Under the pieces are notes generated by a model. The model saw only the letters and a program-made list of their open reading frames with translations, was not told the origin of the DNA and did not search any database. Made by a program: the position numbers and the translations under genes. Below, piece by piece: positions 41,644-50,871 of a stretch of DNA of 55,360 bases. This stretch comes from Paenibacillus sp. (GTDB taxonomy: Bacteria; Bacillota; Bacilli; Paenibacillales; Paenibacillaceae): contig JAFWEX010000135.1 of assembly GCA_017512705.1 (NCBI GenBank), forward strand, positions 1 to 55,360. Direction: 5' to 3'. Every line of letters starts with the position of its first letter. The stretch's first letter is position 1.

Positions 41644-42184
41644 TTTGTCTCATCCGGGTACGGTTCTTGAAAAATCGCAGCTTGCATTCGTTCCAGCGCA
41701 GCCCACGCTTCAGCTGACTCATCATTTAATCCCAGTTCTGCTATCCATTCACTCGTATACTGGTGGAGCGTAACCTCCAGTTCCTGCGCACGTTCTTTGA
41801 AATCACTCAATTCTTTGATCATCCGTGTCCGTCCTTCCGGACTAAAGGTTTCATGAATGCGTTCTTTGAAAAATGATGCACAATCCGATTTCGCTGCTGC
41901 CATAGTTCATTCAATCGAATTATGTCTTCTTCTGAAAAGGTAATATGGTGACGTGCCTCATGGATCAGCTGTCCCAGTGAACTGCTCATTTTACGTTCGT
42001 ACAGCTCCTCTAACTCTTCCTCGGACATCGCTTTGCCCTGAGACATTTTGGTTAGCAAGATCAGATTAACCAGTTGTTGCTCCATTGCCTGTCCATAATA
42101 TACGGCCAATCCATAATAGGCAAACAATTCTTTGGAGTGTTCGCTCTCCAGCATGAAACCATTCTGGAAATCCGTGTTCTGCAT
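41640..42184 (-). pseudogene. HEPN-like helical protein, broken by one frameshift
   Basis: Two frames form one protein of about 181 residues. The first (42184 to about 41870) is helical and ends its intact part with QQRNRIVHHF, containing an R-x4-H motif like that of HEPN domains; the second continues with FKERIHETFSPEGRTRM and a helical tail to 41640. The break is at a five-base homopolymer (plus 41869-41873); six bases would restore the frame. So a recent slip or a sequencing error is likely. Function unknown; the RNase motif is suggestive only. AAAGGAG lies 10 nt before the ATG. Confidence 0.75.
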
Positions 42185-42283
42185 ATGCGAGCGCTCCTTT
42201 CCATCCGTGCGTCCTGACTGTTTATTATGCTTCTATCGTAACCAAAGCGCAAGCAACATTCAAGTTGCTGGAAAGGGCAGCGG

Positions 42284-42994
42284 TTAACTACGGATCTCCC
42301 TGCGATTCACCCATCCAAAATGAATGATTAGTAACACCACAGCGTAGACCATATTCCATAATACGATGCCAAAATATGAAGACAGCATCATCGTTTCCGT
42401 GTTCATCATTTCTTGCACAAGATAAATGGCAGGCGGTAAGATGCCTGCAATCCAGCGCAGCGCTTCTGGCAATTTCTCGGCCAGGGATACCTGTATAAAT
42501 GAAAGGATTAACACAATAATCAGCGCGGGCATACTGCGGCTAAATCTCGATATGTATGATTTCTGGAAAAACACCGCGATACTGATGCCAAGCAAAGATA
42601 AAGTCAAATGTCCAGACCAAGTTATGATCCATTCGTTAGCAGTAGGATGCCGGTTAAACATTCCGAATAAAACAGGATACCCTACTGTAAATACAGTGAG
42701 GGATAACGCCATAATCCAGGCACATATCATCTGACCTACTGCAATTTTCCGCTTGCTCCCCGTATGAACAATGAGTAATTGGATCTGCCCCGAAGGCTCC
42801 GTATTCATGACCATTAATCCCAGCCAGGCTGCTCCCCCAAATAATAACATGGCGGTAAAACTGTAACTGTCTGCAATCGGATTAGGTTTATAGGAGTAGA
42901 ACAACATCACTGTAGTCACATAAATGACCATTGGTGCAAAAAATCGTTGTGAACGAAGATGATGCTGTAATAAGTATCGGCATAAAAAATACAT
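42284..42994 (-). CDS. ABC-2-type transporter permease
   Basis: A 236-residue integral membrane protein with six hydrophobic helices and no other domain. The ATG at 42994 overlaps the stop of the ATPase gene (TGATG), and GGAGGAAG lies upstream; longer open frame to 43132 is inside the ATPase gene and is rejected. It forms an ABC exporter with the ATPase gene. Substrate unknown. The stop is followed by no obvious terminator before the HEPN-like gene (about 100 nt). Confidence 0.82.
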   Translation of the reverse strand: MYFLCRYLLQHHLRSQRFFAPMVIYVTTVMLFYSYKPNPIADSYSFTAMLLFGGAAWLGLMVMNTEPSGQIQLLIVHTGSKRKIAVGQMICAWIMALSLTVFTVGYPVLFGMFNRHPTANEWIITWSGHLTLSLLGISIAVFFQKSYISRFSRSMPALIIVLILSFIQVSLAEKLPEALRWIAGILPPAIYLVQEMMNTETMMLSSYFGIVLWNMVYAVVLLIIHFGWVNRREIRS

Positions 42995-43962
42995 CACGCT
43001 TCCTCCTCCAGCAGACTTTCCATTCGAAGTGAAGACTGGTCCTGCTGTACTGAAATGATGGAACCCCCTGCTTCTAGAATAGCACGAAGAATCTGGTCTG
43101 AAGCATAGCTTGCAACTTTCCACGCCCAACAAACCTCTTGTACATGAGAAGAATCGGGATGAGAAGTAACAGATAGAACCCCATCTTGCTCTTCCAGTTT
43201 AGAGATCGCATGAGTTGATTGTTCCGTCAGACTTCGCCCTTGAATGTGAACAACGGATGGACCGGTGTACAAAAGCAATTCTTCTCGAGTCCATTGTCTG
43301 GATATGCATCCTCCCCGTAGTAAGAGGACACGATCTGCCACGCGTTCTACCAGTTTAGGTTCATGACAGATCGTGATGATCGTTGTACCTGCTTGTTTCC
43401 ACTGTTCAAGCAAAGCTGTAAGTGCCTCCTGAGCTGAAATGTCCAAACCCGACAGAGGCTCATCGAGCAGTAACAATCCGCCTGGACCGGGTAACAAAGC
43501 CTGAATCAAGTTTACCTTTTGCAACGTGCCTTTCGATAAAAATGGGAGCTTCTGATCCATTGCGCTATCCAGAGATAGGAGGTTACTCAACTCTTGTATC
43601 CGCTGGCGTAACCGCTTGGAATCGATGCCACAGATGCGCCCCATATGAGATAGATACTCTTCGGCTGTGAATGGTAAGCGCGGGAGAACATCCGAGGCGT
43701 ACATATGAGTACTCTTCGTTTTTCCCACTGTACCGCTATCAGGCAGTAAAACTCCAGCCAATATACGCAGCAACGTACTTTTGCCTGACCCATTTTTACC
43801 GACCAGTACAACACACTCACCTGCATCAATATCGACGTTAATTTGATCCAATACCTTGATCTTGCCAAAATATTTGCTCACTTGATCCAGAGACACACCG
43901 CTATGTCCAATAGCATTAAAGGTTGGGGCACCTTGGTTGACGTTTTTTCGCATTCTAACCAT
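42994..43962 (-). CDS. ABC transporter ATP-binding protein
   Basis: A 322-residue ATPase. Walker A GKNGSGKST at 55-63, signature LSKGTLQKV (variant of LSGGQ, about 141-149), Walker B LLLLDEPLSGLD (about 163-174), and a C-terminal 90-residue extension. The N-terminus (about 22 residues) before the ABC domain is unusual and may not be translated, as no strong ribosome-binding site is seen. It starts 3 nt after the argS stop, so it is probably read from the argS T-box transcript. Confidence 0.85.
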   Translation of the reverse strand: MVRMRKNVNQGAPTFNAIGHSGVSLDQVSKYFGKIKVLDQINVDIDAGECVVLVGKNGSGKSTLLRILAGVLLPDSGTVGKTKSTHMYASDVLPRLPFTAEEYLSHMGRICGIDSKRLRQRIQELSNLLSLDSAMDQKLPFLSKGTLQKVNLIQALLPGPGGLLLLDEPLSGLDISAQEALTALLEQWKQAGTTIITICHEPKLVERVADRVLLLRGGCISRQWTREELLLYTGPSVVHIQGRSLTEQSTHAISKLEEQDGVLSVTSHPDSSHVQEVCWAWKVASYASDQILRAILEAGGSIISVQQDQSSLRMESLLEEEA

Positions 43963-43965
43963 AGG

Positions 43966-45732
43966 TCACATCCGCTCTGGAGCCTGCACGCCCAGTAGAG
44001 ACAAGTTATAAGCTAATCTTGTGGCGGTGTGCTGTGCTAGTCTCACACGAAAAGCTTTGATGTCAGACGGTGCATCAGCAATCCGCTCAGCATGGTAGAA
44101 GCGATTAAATGCTTGAGCAACATCGATCGTATACTTGGCAATGACCGAAGGTTCGTTGCGGAGCACTGCTTTTTCCAGATAAGTAGGGTAATCGCACAGC
44201 AATTTCAGCAGCGCCCATGACGTGTCACCGACATGAATCGCAGCGGTCTCCTCTGTACCCTTCTCATTCCAAGGAACCCCATCATCCCCTTCTCCACCTG
44301 CGACAGTATTGCCCATCACGTCCACCGAAGTATCCCGTTCCTCAAGCGATGTATCCGCGACTCTGGCGAGTACACTTTGAATCCGGGCATGAGTATATTG
44401 CACATATGGACCCGTTTCACCTTCAAAGCTCACTGCATCTTCAAGGGAGAAATCGATGTCATTCATCCGATTATTGCGCAGATCACCAAAAATTATGGCC
44501 CCCACACCAACGGCTTCTGCCACCTGCTCCGGTTGCTCCAGATTCGGATTTTTCTCCTTTATAATGTTCAGGGCTCGAGCAGCAGCTTCATCTAGCACTT
44601 CCTGTAAAAAAACAACCTTTCCCCGGCGTGTTGACATCTTCCGCCCTTCAAATCGCATCAAGCCAAACGGAATATGTTCACAAGCAGCTGCCCATGCATA
44701 CCCCATTTTAGACAGTACACTAAACACTTGACTGAAATGAAGCTTCTGCTCACCGCCAACCACATATATCAAGCGATCGGCCTGCATCACATCATGACGA
44801 TAGATCGCTGTCGCCAAATCACGGGTAGGATAAATGGTTGTACCGTCTTTCTTAATAATGAGACAAGGCGGCATATTCTCCTCATCCAGACGTACGACAA
44901 GTGCGCCATCACTTTCCTCCAGCAGCCCTTTAGCTTGAAGTTCCTCGACAACTGCACCCATTTTATCATTGTAAAAGCTTTCGCCCAGAATGTGGTCAAA
45001 CTCCACATTTAACCGTGCATACATCCGATCGAACTCTTGCATACTAACTTTGACAAAAAAGGCCCACAAGCGCTGTGCTTCTTCATCTCCCTGCTCCAGC
45101 TTACGGAACCAATCTCGGGCCTCGATCTCCAAAGACGGGTCTTTCTCTGCCTCCTCATGAAAACGAACATACAGCTCCAGCGAATTACGGATCGGATCGG
45201 CCAGCAGTTCTACTTCATTCCCCCATCGCTTATATGCCGCGATTTGCTTGCCAAACTGGGTTCCCCAGTCTCCCAGATGATTCACACTAACCGAAGTATA
45301 GCCCGCCTCGTTGTAGAGGCGATACAAAGCTGCTCCAATGACAGTTGAACGCAGATGCCCAATACCAAAAGGCTTCGCGATGTTCGGCGAGGACATGTCA
45401 ATCACAACGCGTGCTCCTTGACCCAGCTCCAGTTTGCCAAAAGTTTCTCTGCTCAGCTCATCAAGTAGTTGTGGTGCATACTCATATCGATCAAAACGAA
45501 TGTTCACATAAGCTCCTGCGGCAGAGGCATCTACACCTGAGGCCTGCAAACCAGCAGCAATCTCGTCAGCAATCATGACAGGTGCTTTCTTTAACGATTT
45601 AGCCAGTGAAAAGCAAGGAAATGCCGCGTCCCCCATCTCTGCCTTCGGAGGAACTTCCAGTAAACTCAATATTTCTTCCTCTGTAAGATTGGTGAACGGT
45701 GCAATGACACTCGCAGCATGGTTCAATAACAC
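43966..45732 (-). CDS. argS: Arginyl-tRNA synthetase
   Basis: A 588-residue class I synthetase charging tRNA-Arg. The HIGH motif is FGIGHLRST (about 104-112), KMSKS appears as RKMSTRRG (about 360), and an Arg-tRNA-synthetase N-terminal domain and the DALR C-terminal domain are present. The frame opens at 45777 inside the terminator, but AAAGGAG lies 8 nt before the GTG at 45732, the chosen start. It is controlled by a T-box leader. Two ABC transporter genes follow without a gap. Confidence 0.95.
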   Translation of the reverse strand: MLLNHAASVIAPFTNLTEEEILSLLEVPPKAEMGDAAFPCFSLAKSLKKAPVMIADEIAAGLQASGVDASAAGAYVNIRFDRYEYAPQLLDELSRETFGKLELGQGARVVIDMSSPNIAKPFGIGHLRSTVIGAALYRLYNEAGYTSVSVNHLGDWGTQFGKQIAAYKRWGNEVELLADPIRNSLELYVRFHEEAEKDPSLEIEARDWFRKLEQGDEEAQRLWAFFVKVSMQEFDRMYARLNVEFDHILGESFYNDKMGAVVEELQAKGLLEESDGALVVRLDEENMPPCLIIKKDGTTIYPTRDLATAIYRHDVMQADRLIYVVGGEQKLHFSQVFSVLSKMGYAWAAACEHIPFGLMRFEGRKMSTRRGKVVFLQEVLDEAAARALNIIKEKNPNLEQPEQVAEAVGVGAIIFGDLRNNRMNDIDFSLEDAVSFEGETGPYVQYTHARIQSVLARVADTSLEERDTSVDVMGNTVAGGEGDDGVPWNEKGTEETAAIHVGDTSWALLKLLCDYPTYLEKAVLRNEPSVIAKYTIDVAQAFNRFYHAERIADAPSDIKAFRVRLAQHTATRLAYNLSLLGVQAPERM

Positions 45733-45777
45733 ATCTAACACTCCTTTTTCGATGGGTATATCGTGTATTCTAAACAC

Positions 45778-46108
45778 AAAAAAGCCCTCGTCTCTTCAAA
45801 CAAGAGACGAGAGCTGTGATGTACAGTTCCCGCGGTACCACTCTAAGTGAACAGCTTAACTGATATGCATAAGCTACATGCCAGAAATAACTGATCCGCT
45901 CGGCGCAAGTAACGGTTGCTAGCCGGATTACCCTCAAATCCATAAGTTGTACTACAACAAAAAATTGTGTACATGGCTTCGGATAACCATCTCACGGGTG
46001 CGGTTCACTCAGATCATCACATACCGGCTTACACCTGTCCCGGTTCGCTGTCATGGCTGAATCTGGGTTACTCTCCCGATCACTGATATTCCTAAATTGC
46101 GTTCATTT
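45778..46108 (-). ncRNA. T-box riboswitch leader of argS, Arg specifier
   Basis: The conserved T-box AGAGTGGTACCGCGGG lies at plus 45829-45844 (minus strand), followed by the terminator stem (45784-45814, GCTCTCGTCTC paired with GAGACGAGGGC) and T6. The 5' half forms Stem I, with AGTA near its base and GAAC-CGC-ACC on the 3' side; CGC is an Arg codon in the specifier position, which fits argS. Uncharged tRNA-Arg would stabilise the antiterminator. The leader is about 330 nt. Confidence 0.9.
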
Positions 46109-46114
46109 CAGATC

Positions 46115-46143
46115 ATTATACATATCCTGGCATGAATTGGCAA
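46115..46143 (-). promoter_or_regulatory. SigA promoter of the argS T-box operon
   Basis: On the minus strand TTGCCA (plus 46138-46143), 17-bp spacer, TATAAT (plus 46115-46120). The transcript would start near 46108. Confidence 0.85.
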
Positions 46144-46212
46144 CCCGTTATTGCGATGGACTGATGTATATGATGACAACCTATCCGGTTCAGTGATTTC
46201 CGAAGCAACGGA

Positions 46213-46548
46213 TTAGGCTACAGCGGCCATTATACGGCAAGCTTCCGCACATTTGCGGCAAGCTTCAGCACATTCTTGGCAATGATCATGCCCGTGTTTT
46301 CCACATTCCGCTGCACAGGCTTCACATGCCTTAACACATAATTCACAGATTTCACCGACAAAATCACTTCCACGTGTCATGGCTTGTGCAGCAAAAGCAC
46401 AAATCTCGGCACATTCACGATTTAAACGGATACAATCCCGAAGCATCGCCAGATCATATTCTTTCAAACTGGATATATAACATACATTGCAAGCATTCAT
46501 GCACTCCAGGCAAGCATCGATACATTGTTGGTATTGTTGTTGTGTCAT
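46213..46548 (-). CDS. Four-helix-bundle copper-storage protein, 18 Cys (Csp3/YhjQ-like)
   Basis: A 111-residue cytoplasmic protein (no signal peptide) with 18 Cys in CxxxC and CxxC spacing along all four helices, for example CIDACLECMNACNVC (9-23) and CEACAAEC (75-82), plus a His-rich turn (GKHGHDH). This is the hallmark of cytosolic Csp3 copper-storage proteins (DUF326), which hold many Cu(I) ions in the bundle core. GGGAGGT lies before the ATG. A copper-operator-like sequence lies upstream. Confidence 0.9.
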   Translation of the reverse strand: MTQQQYQQCIDACLECMNACNVCYISSLKEYDLAMLRDCIRLNRECAEICAFAAQAMTRGSDFVGEICELCVKACEACAAECGKHGHDHCQECAEACRKCAEACRIMAAVA

Positions 46549-46587
46549 TTAAAGTTACCTCCCAGGCATAGTTTGCTATGCTTCTTA

Positions 46588-46600
46588 ATACCCGTCAGGG
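46588..46600. promoter_or_regulatory. Possible copper-responsive operator (CsoR-like)
   Basis: ATACCC-GTCA-GGG resembles the CsoR-type palindrome with GC-rich arms (ATACCC...GGGTAT), but the right arm is incomplete (GGGAGG). It lies about 45 nt upstream of the copper-storage gene. A hairpin GCATAG-TTTG-CTATGC lies at 46565-46580, between it and the start codon. Confidence 0.3.
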
Positions 46601-46616
46601 AGGATCTTTGAACCAT

Positions 46617-47708
46617 TTAGTCTTGCTTTATCGCTTCCAATTCCAGCAATTGTTCACGAATGGCAGTTTGGTCAAAATGCTCACCAATAAACACAGCCAC
46701 GTTTGGCACATCACCTTGTGGTGTTATTTTCATGTAGTCCGATTCACGATAGGCATATTGAAACCAGAACCGGCTTGCCGTGTCACTAAACGATAGAATG
46801 CCCTTTGCCCGGTATACGTCACGCGGTAAATTGGCTATAAGCTGCTCAAAGGCTTCGCTGTTTACCGGCTGGCTGAAATAATGCGTATACACCATGACAT
46901 GTTCATGTGACGTATGCAGCTTGGAAGAACGACCGTTGTGATCAGCTGCAGGATCGCCTTGCTGACCTTGACTATGTTGATGACTGCATCCATCTGTACC
47001 GCACGTATCCGTATGAACATGAGGTTCCCCAGTCTGACTGGACTCGTCACCTGTTGTGACGGACTGCTGAACGTGAACTTCAGCCCCGCTATGAAGCAAT
47101 TGTTCCATATCCACTTGGCATTTGACTGTAAGGATCACTGGGGCGAACCCATTCCACTTATTCAAAAGCTGTTCCAGATCCTGAAGTTGCTCCGCGTGAA
47201 CACGATCTGTTTTATTTAAAAGAAGCACCGAAGCACAGCGAATCTGCTCTTGCATTAATTTGAAGGTTTTCCCCTTTTGTTCTTCGTATAAACCCGACAA
47301 ATGGGCTGCATCCACTACCGTAATCAGGCTTTTTAATTCCAGTCGCATATATAGAGAAGTCTCTGTTACTGCATCCAAAATCTCCATCGGATTAGCTGCG
47401 CCTGTCGCCTCAATGACGATCACATCCGGTGACTCTTCCTGAACGAGGTCAGCAAGTTGCAGTCCCAGGTCACCGCGTACGGTACAGCAGATACATCCAC
47501 CTAACATTTCCGTCATAGGTACTTCCTCATCTAGAATCTGACCATCCAGATTCACTTCACCTAACTCATTCATCACAACAGCTGGACGCAGATTTTGCTG
47601 TTTCCAGTGTTCAATCAGCTTGACGAGCAGTGTCGTTTTGCCGCTTCCCAAAAAACCGGAAAGAATATATACAGGAATACTTTGTTTTGATTCCTTGATG
47701 TTACTCAT
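46617..47708 (-). CDS. CobW/COG0523 metal-chaperone GTPase
   Basis: A 363-residue G3E GTPase. P-loop GFLGSGKTTLL (about 19-29), the family CxCC as GCICC (about 71-75), NKTD-type motif LLNKTD (about 163-168), and a His/Cys-rich linker (HVHTDTC, CSHQHSQ, about 230-245) that may bind metal, followed by the CobW C-terminal domain. COG0523 proteins deliver Zn, Co or other metals; the linker suggests Zn. The ATG at 47708 is chosen (AGAGG 10 nt upstream) over a GTG at 47717. No Zur box was seen upstream. Confidence 0.9.
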   Translation of the reverse strand: MSNIKESKQSIPVYILSGFLGSGKTTLLVKLIEHWKQQNLRPAVVMNELGEVNLDGQILDEEVPMTEMLGGCICCTVRGDLGLQLADLVQEESPDVIVIEATGAANPMEILDAVTETSLYMRLELKSLITVVDAAHLSGLYEEQKGKTFKLMQEQIRCASVLLLNKTDRVHAEQLQDLEQLLNKWNGFAPVILTVKCQVDMEQLLHSGAEVHVQQSVTTGDESSQTGEPHVHTDTCGTDGCSHQHSQGQQGDPAADHNGRSSKLHTSHEHVMVYTHYFSQPVNSEAFEQLIANLPRDVYRAKGILSFSDTASRFWFQYAYRESDYMKITPQGDVPNVAVFIGEHFDQTAIREQLLELEAIKQD

Positions 47709-47892
47709 CTTACCCACACCTCTCCACGCATCATGTAACCTAATCTAACTCTAAGTCTATCTAGCGAGTGTACACCAGCCTTCAACGGGTGTGCAATATG
47801 CTCGTTTTTCACCGAGACGAAAACTGTATTGCTTGATCTACTATGATGATCTATGCTATGAGAACAGTGTTATTTTAAGGAGAGGATTCGCA

Positions 47893-48411
47893 TTGACTAA
47901 TTCAGTTGAACAGCACCGTCAGGAGGCTCCACGACAGGTATCCTGCATGATTGTCACTGTCTCAGACACTCGCACCAAAGAAACAGATGCCAGCGGTCAG
48001 TTGATGCATCAACTGCTCCTCGAATCTGGTTACCAGGTGATGGATTATATTATTACACCAGATGAAACAGAGCTCATTCAAAGCATTTTACAAGATGCTT
48101 CTGTCCGCGATGATATTGAAGCGGTGCTACTTAGCGGGGGTACAGGCATCGCTCCTCGGGATACTACATATGAAGCAGTTTCTTCCCTACTGGATAAGGA
48201 ACTTCCGGGTTTCGGTGAAATATTCCGTTATCTTAGTTATACCGAGGACATCGGGTCCGCAGCCATTCTAAGCCGGGCAGTTGCTGGAACGATTGGGCGT
48301 ACAGCTGTATTTTCTATGCCTGGCTCTCGCGGTGCAGTCAAGCTGGCCATGGAACGCATTATTTTGCCTGAGCTGCGTCATGTCATGCGAGAAATATACA
48401 AACCCGTCTGA
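47893..48411 (+). CDS. moaB: MoaB/MogA-family molybdenum cofactor protein
   Basis: A 172-residue molybdopterin-adenylyltransferase-like protein. The MoaB/MogA signature is seen in LSGGTGIAPRDTTYEAV (about 93-109) and MPGSRGAVKLAMERII (near 150-165). It may adenylylate molybdopterin, but some MoaB proteins lack activity. The frame opens at 47791, but the TTG at 47893, after AAGGAGAGG, is the likely start. A terminator overlaps the stop. No other Mo-cofactor genes are nearby. Confidence 0.9.
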   Translation: MTNSVEQHRQEAPRQVSCMIVTVSDTRTKETDASGQLMHQLLLESGYQVMDYIITPDETELIQSILQDASVRDDIEAVLLSGGTGIAPRDTTYEAVSSLLDKELPGFGEIFRYLSYTEDIGSAAILSRAVAGTIGRTAVFSMPGSRGAVKLAMERIILPELRHVMREIYKPV

Positions 48412-48430
48412 ATCTCAGACGGGTTCTTCG
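48401..48430. terminator. Bidirectional intrinsic terminator overlapping the moaB stop
   Basis: Perfect 11-bp stem AACCCGTCTGA / TCAGACGGGTT with a 3-nt loop; the moaB stop is inside the left arm. T-rich on both strands, so it also serves the converging lipoprotein gene. Confidence 0.82.
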
Positions 48431-48447
48431 TTTCCATTTTTCATATA

Positions 48448-49011
48448 TCAATACTCTCTTAGTTGATGAAGCACTTGTTCGAATACTTGCAAAACATCTT
48501 GTTCATACTTATCTTTTTCTCCACCGAAAGAAGAATAGACAAGCGATACGTGACCTTTGCTGCGGATTGTCGTTCTGCCTAGCGCGTTCTCGAGAACCGA
48601 ATTCTCTTGAGGTTCCCCATACATATTCTCCATCTGTGCAGACCGAACGCTGGCATCAGGATAGACGTGCATTTTGACGATATGTCTAGCACTGCCATTT
48701 AATAAAAACATATAAGACACACCGCCTTGACCATCCTCTTCAAACATATTATGCATCAGCTTAAGACCTCTATCAGACAAACCTGTTGTCAGTTCTTTCA
48801 CTAACGCGCCGTTTAACCCGTGTCCTTGTTGCTTTGCTCTGAAATTGCCTTCCGTAGTGGCTTCACCGTTGTAGAGTTTTCGCTCCTGTTCTACAGATGA
48901 GGCCGAGCAAGCTCCAAGACTTGTCACACTCAAGATCACCAATCCACCGATGACGATGTTACGTTTCCCATTCCATTTCGCAACCCTCAACCATACCTTC
49001 TCTAAGAACAT
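48448..49011 (-). CDS. Predicted lipoprotein, unknown function
   Basis: A 187-residue protein with a basic N-terminus, a hydrophobic stretch (18-31) and a lipobox SLGAC with Cys35, so it should be lipid-anchored on the outer face of the membrane. The mature part is soluble and acidic-basic mixed, with no recognised domain. AGGAAGG lies before the ATG. Convergent with moaB. Confidence 0.78.
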   Translation of the reverse strand: MFLEKVWLRVAKWNGKRNIVIGGLVILSVTSLGACSASSVEQERKLYNGEATTEGNFRAKQQGHGLNGALVKELTTGLSDRGLKLMHNMFEEDGQGGVSYMFLLNGSARHIVKMHVYPDASVRSAQMENMYGEPQENSVLENALGRTTIRSKGHVSLVYSSFGGEKDKYEQDVLQVFEQVLHQLREY

Positions 49012-49087
49012 GTCAATCCTTCCTTTCCATAAGCCACTCCGTTATGGCTCTCACAGGTAGAATTAGCATGTCTAAGAGATAAGCATC

Positions 49088-50107
49088 TTATTCCATAGGT
49101 AATTGGGAAGAGACACGCACAACCGTACGCCCTACTGCTCCACCTTGCAAAATGTTTGATAATGTATCTGGTAATTGCTCCATTGTAATTTCTTTAACCC
49201 CCAGCGCAAGTGCACGATCTGGTTTCCAATCACCGCCGAGCAGGTTCCAGATTCGTTCTCGACGCTCCATTGGACAATACACCGAATCAATACCAATCAG
49301 CTGAATACCACGCAAAATAAACGGAAATACCGTTGATTCAAAATCATTCCCTCCCGTTAGTCCAGATACGGCAACTGCCCCACCATACTGTACCAACTTC
49401 AATCGCTCTGCCAGTGCGGGCCCTGCTGTCGGATCAACAATTCCTGCCCACACCTGTTTGCCCATTGCTCCTCTGACCGGAGCATCTGCTTCTTCACGTG
49501 TAATTACTTCAACAGCTCCCAGACTTCGAAGCAGTGATTCCTCTTGCTGTTTTTTGCCCGTGCTCGCTGTGACTTGGAAACCAAGCTTTGAAAGAATAGC
49601 AATGGCCATACTTCCAACCCCTCCGGTTGCTCCGGTAACCAGAATTTTGCCTGCTTCAGGTGTTATACCAGCCTGCAACAAAGCATCTACTGACAGGGCT
49701 GCTGTGAATCCTGCTGTACCAATCGCCATGGCTTCCTTCGCACTCAGCCCTTGTGGAAGAGCGACAAGCCATTCACTGCGAAGCCGAGCATATTCACTGT
49801 ATCCACCGTAATGGGCGACTCCGGATTCGAATCCTGTATTGATTACCCGATCCCCGGGTGCAAAGCGTCCGCTTACCGATTCCTCAACCGTCCCGACCAG
49901 ATCGATTCCCGGTACCATGGGATAATTCCGTACGACCCCGCCCTTTTCAATTGAAGCTAATCCATCTTTATAATTCACACTGGAATAATGTACTTGTACA
50001 GTCACATCACCGTTAGGAAGATCTTCTTTCTTCAGTAGCTCTATATTGGCAGTCACCTTCTCTTGATCATCTTTGCGAATCACGTAGGCTTGAAACTGTT
50101 CTTTCAT
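49088..50107 (-). CDS. YhdH/YhfP-type quinone oxidoreductase (AcuI-like)
   Basis: A 339-residue zinc-less medium-chain dehydrogenase/reductase. NYKDGLA (about 46-52) and PGIDLVGTV (about 66-74) mark the AcuI/YhdH branch; the NADPH motif is TGATGGVGSMA (about 153-163). Reduction of acryloyl-CoA or of quinones is known for members. The ATG at 50107 is chosen (AAGGAG 9 nt upstream). It follows a membrane-protein gene by 14 nt. Confidence 0.9.
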   Translation of the reverse strand: MKEQFQAYVIRKDDQEKVTANIELLKKEDLPNGDVTVQVHYSSVNYKDGLASIEKGGVVRNYPMVPGIDLVGTVEESVSGRFAPGDRVINTGFESGVAHYGGYSEYARLRSEWLVALPQGLSAKEAMAIGTAGFTAALSVDALLQAGITPEAGKILVTGATGGVGSMAIAILSKLGFQVTASTGKKQQEESLLRSLGAVEVITREEADAPVRGAMGKQVWAGIVDPTAGPALAERLKLVQYGGAVAVSGLTGGNDFESTVFPFILRGIQLIGIDSVYCPMERRERIWNLLGGDWKPDRALALGVKEITMEQLPDTLSNILQGGAVGRTVVRVSSQLPME

Positions 50108-50120
50108 CCATATCATCTCC

Positions 50121-50774
50121 TTATTCTCGTCGTTCTGTCAGCAGATAAATAATAGGTCCTACAAGCGGCACCAAGCCTACCCATGTCCAATATGCTGTGC
50201 GTCCTGTAAGTCTGGTATCGCGAAAGATTGCAAGTGTAGATAGAAAGGTCAAGACTACAAAATCAATCGTCATGATATGTACGAATGAGGATTGATTGAA
50301 CGCCTCTACGAAACGCTCTATATTCCCCTTAGTTATTGCGTAGTATGCTGCTCCCAGTGTCAGGACCAGTAAGACTGAATGGGTCAGCTTATGTCCCGCG
50401 ACTCTTGAGATCCTCTGCTTTGACTGTTGTTTAGCGGATGGCACGTCATTATACGTATGCCTCTTTGGAAGATTCGAGTTCCAAGCATAATAAGGTAGCA
50501 ATGCAAATGCGCCTAGTCCGAATGAAAACAGTACAAAAGGCCATGCTGGTGTACGCTCATTCTCACGGGCTTTTACTGATTTTCTGAGCAACAAGCAGGC
50601 ATACACCGCCGGGAAAATACCCAACCATGAAAATACGGTCAACAACCATGGCTCGTCACTGCGTAATGTGAGTAGTTCTTTGAAAACTGGATCACTACCT
50701 GGAGATTGTCCAGGCGCCATAAACATGGCATAAGCTATAAATGCAATCCATAGTAGTCCAAGCAGATATCCCAT
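50121..50774 (-). CDS. Membrane protein, unknown function
   Basis: A 217-residue protein with about six hydrophobic helices; the end (TGRTAYWTWVGLVPLVGPII) resembles small two-helix modules of several uncharacterised families, with TYWxW-type sequence. The ATG at 50774 is preferred because GGAGGG fits it best among three starts. It is probably cotranscribed with the oxidoreductase gene. Confidence 0.75.
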   Translation of the reverse strand: MGYLLGLLWIAFIAYAMFMAPGQSPGSDPVFKELLTLRSDEPWLLTVFSWLGIFPAVYACLLLRKSVKARENERTPAWPFVLFSFGLGAFALLPYYAWNSNLPKRHTYNDVPSAKQQSKQRISRVAGHKLTHSVLLVLTLGAAYYAITKGNIERFVEAFNQSSFVHIMTIDFVVLTFLSTLAIFRDTRLTGRTAYWTWVGLVPLVGPIIYLLTERRE

Positions 50775-50818
50775 ATGCATTATCCCTCCTCTACCTTTCA
50801 TCCCCTACTGGCATGAGT

Positions 50819-50848
50819 TTGAAACAACACTAATCCCCATCTTATATA
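50819..50848 (+). promoter_or_regulatory. Promoter of a 20-codon ORF
   Basis: TTGAAA (50819-50824), 18-bp spacer, TATATA (50843-50848), followed at a suitable distance by AGGAGGT and a GTG. Confidence 0.45.
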
Positions 50849-50871
50849 CCAGATCTGGTAGGAGGTCACTT

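Noticed and set aside
42995-43132. 46-residue extension of the ABC permease
   Set aside because: It lies in the ATPase gene in another frame; the ATG overlapping the ATPase stop has a good ribosome-binding site.
45733-45777. 15-residue N-terminal extension of ArgS
   Set aside because: It begins in the T-box terminator and has no ribosome-binding site; the GTG at 45732 has one.
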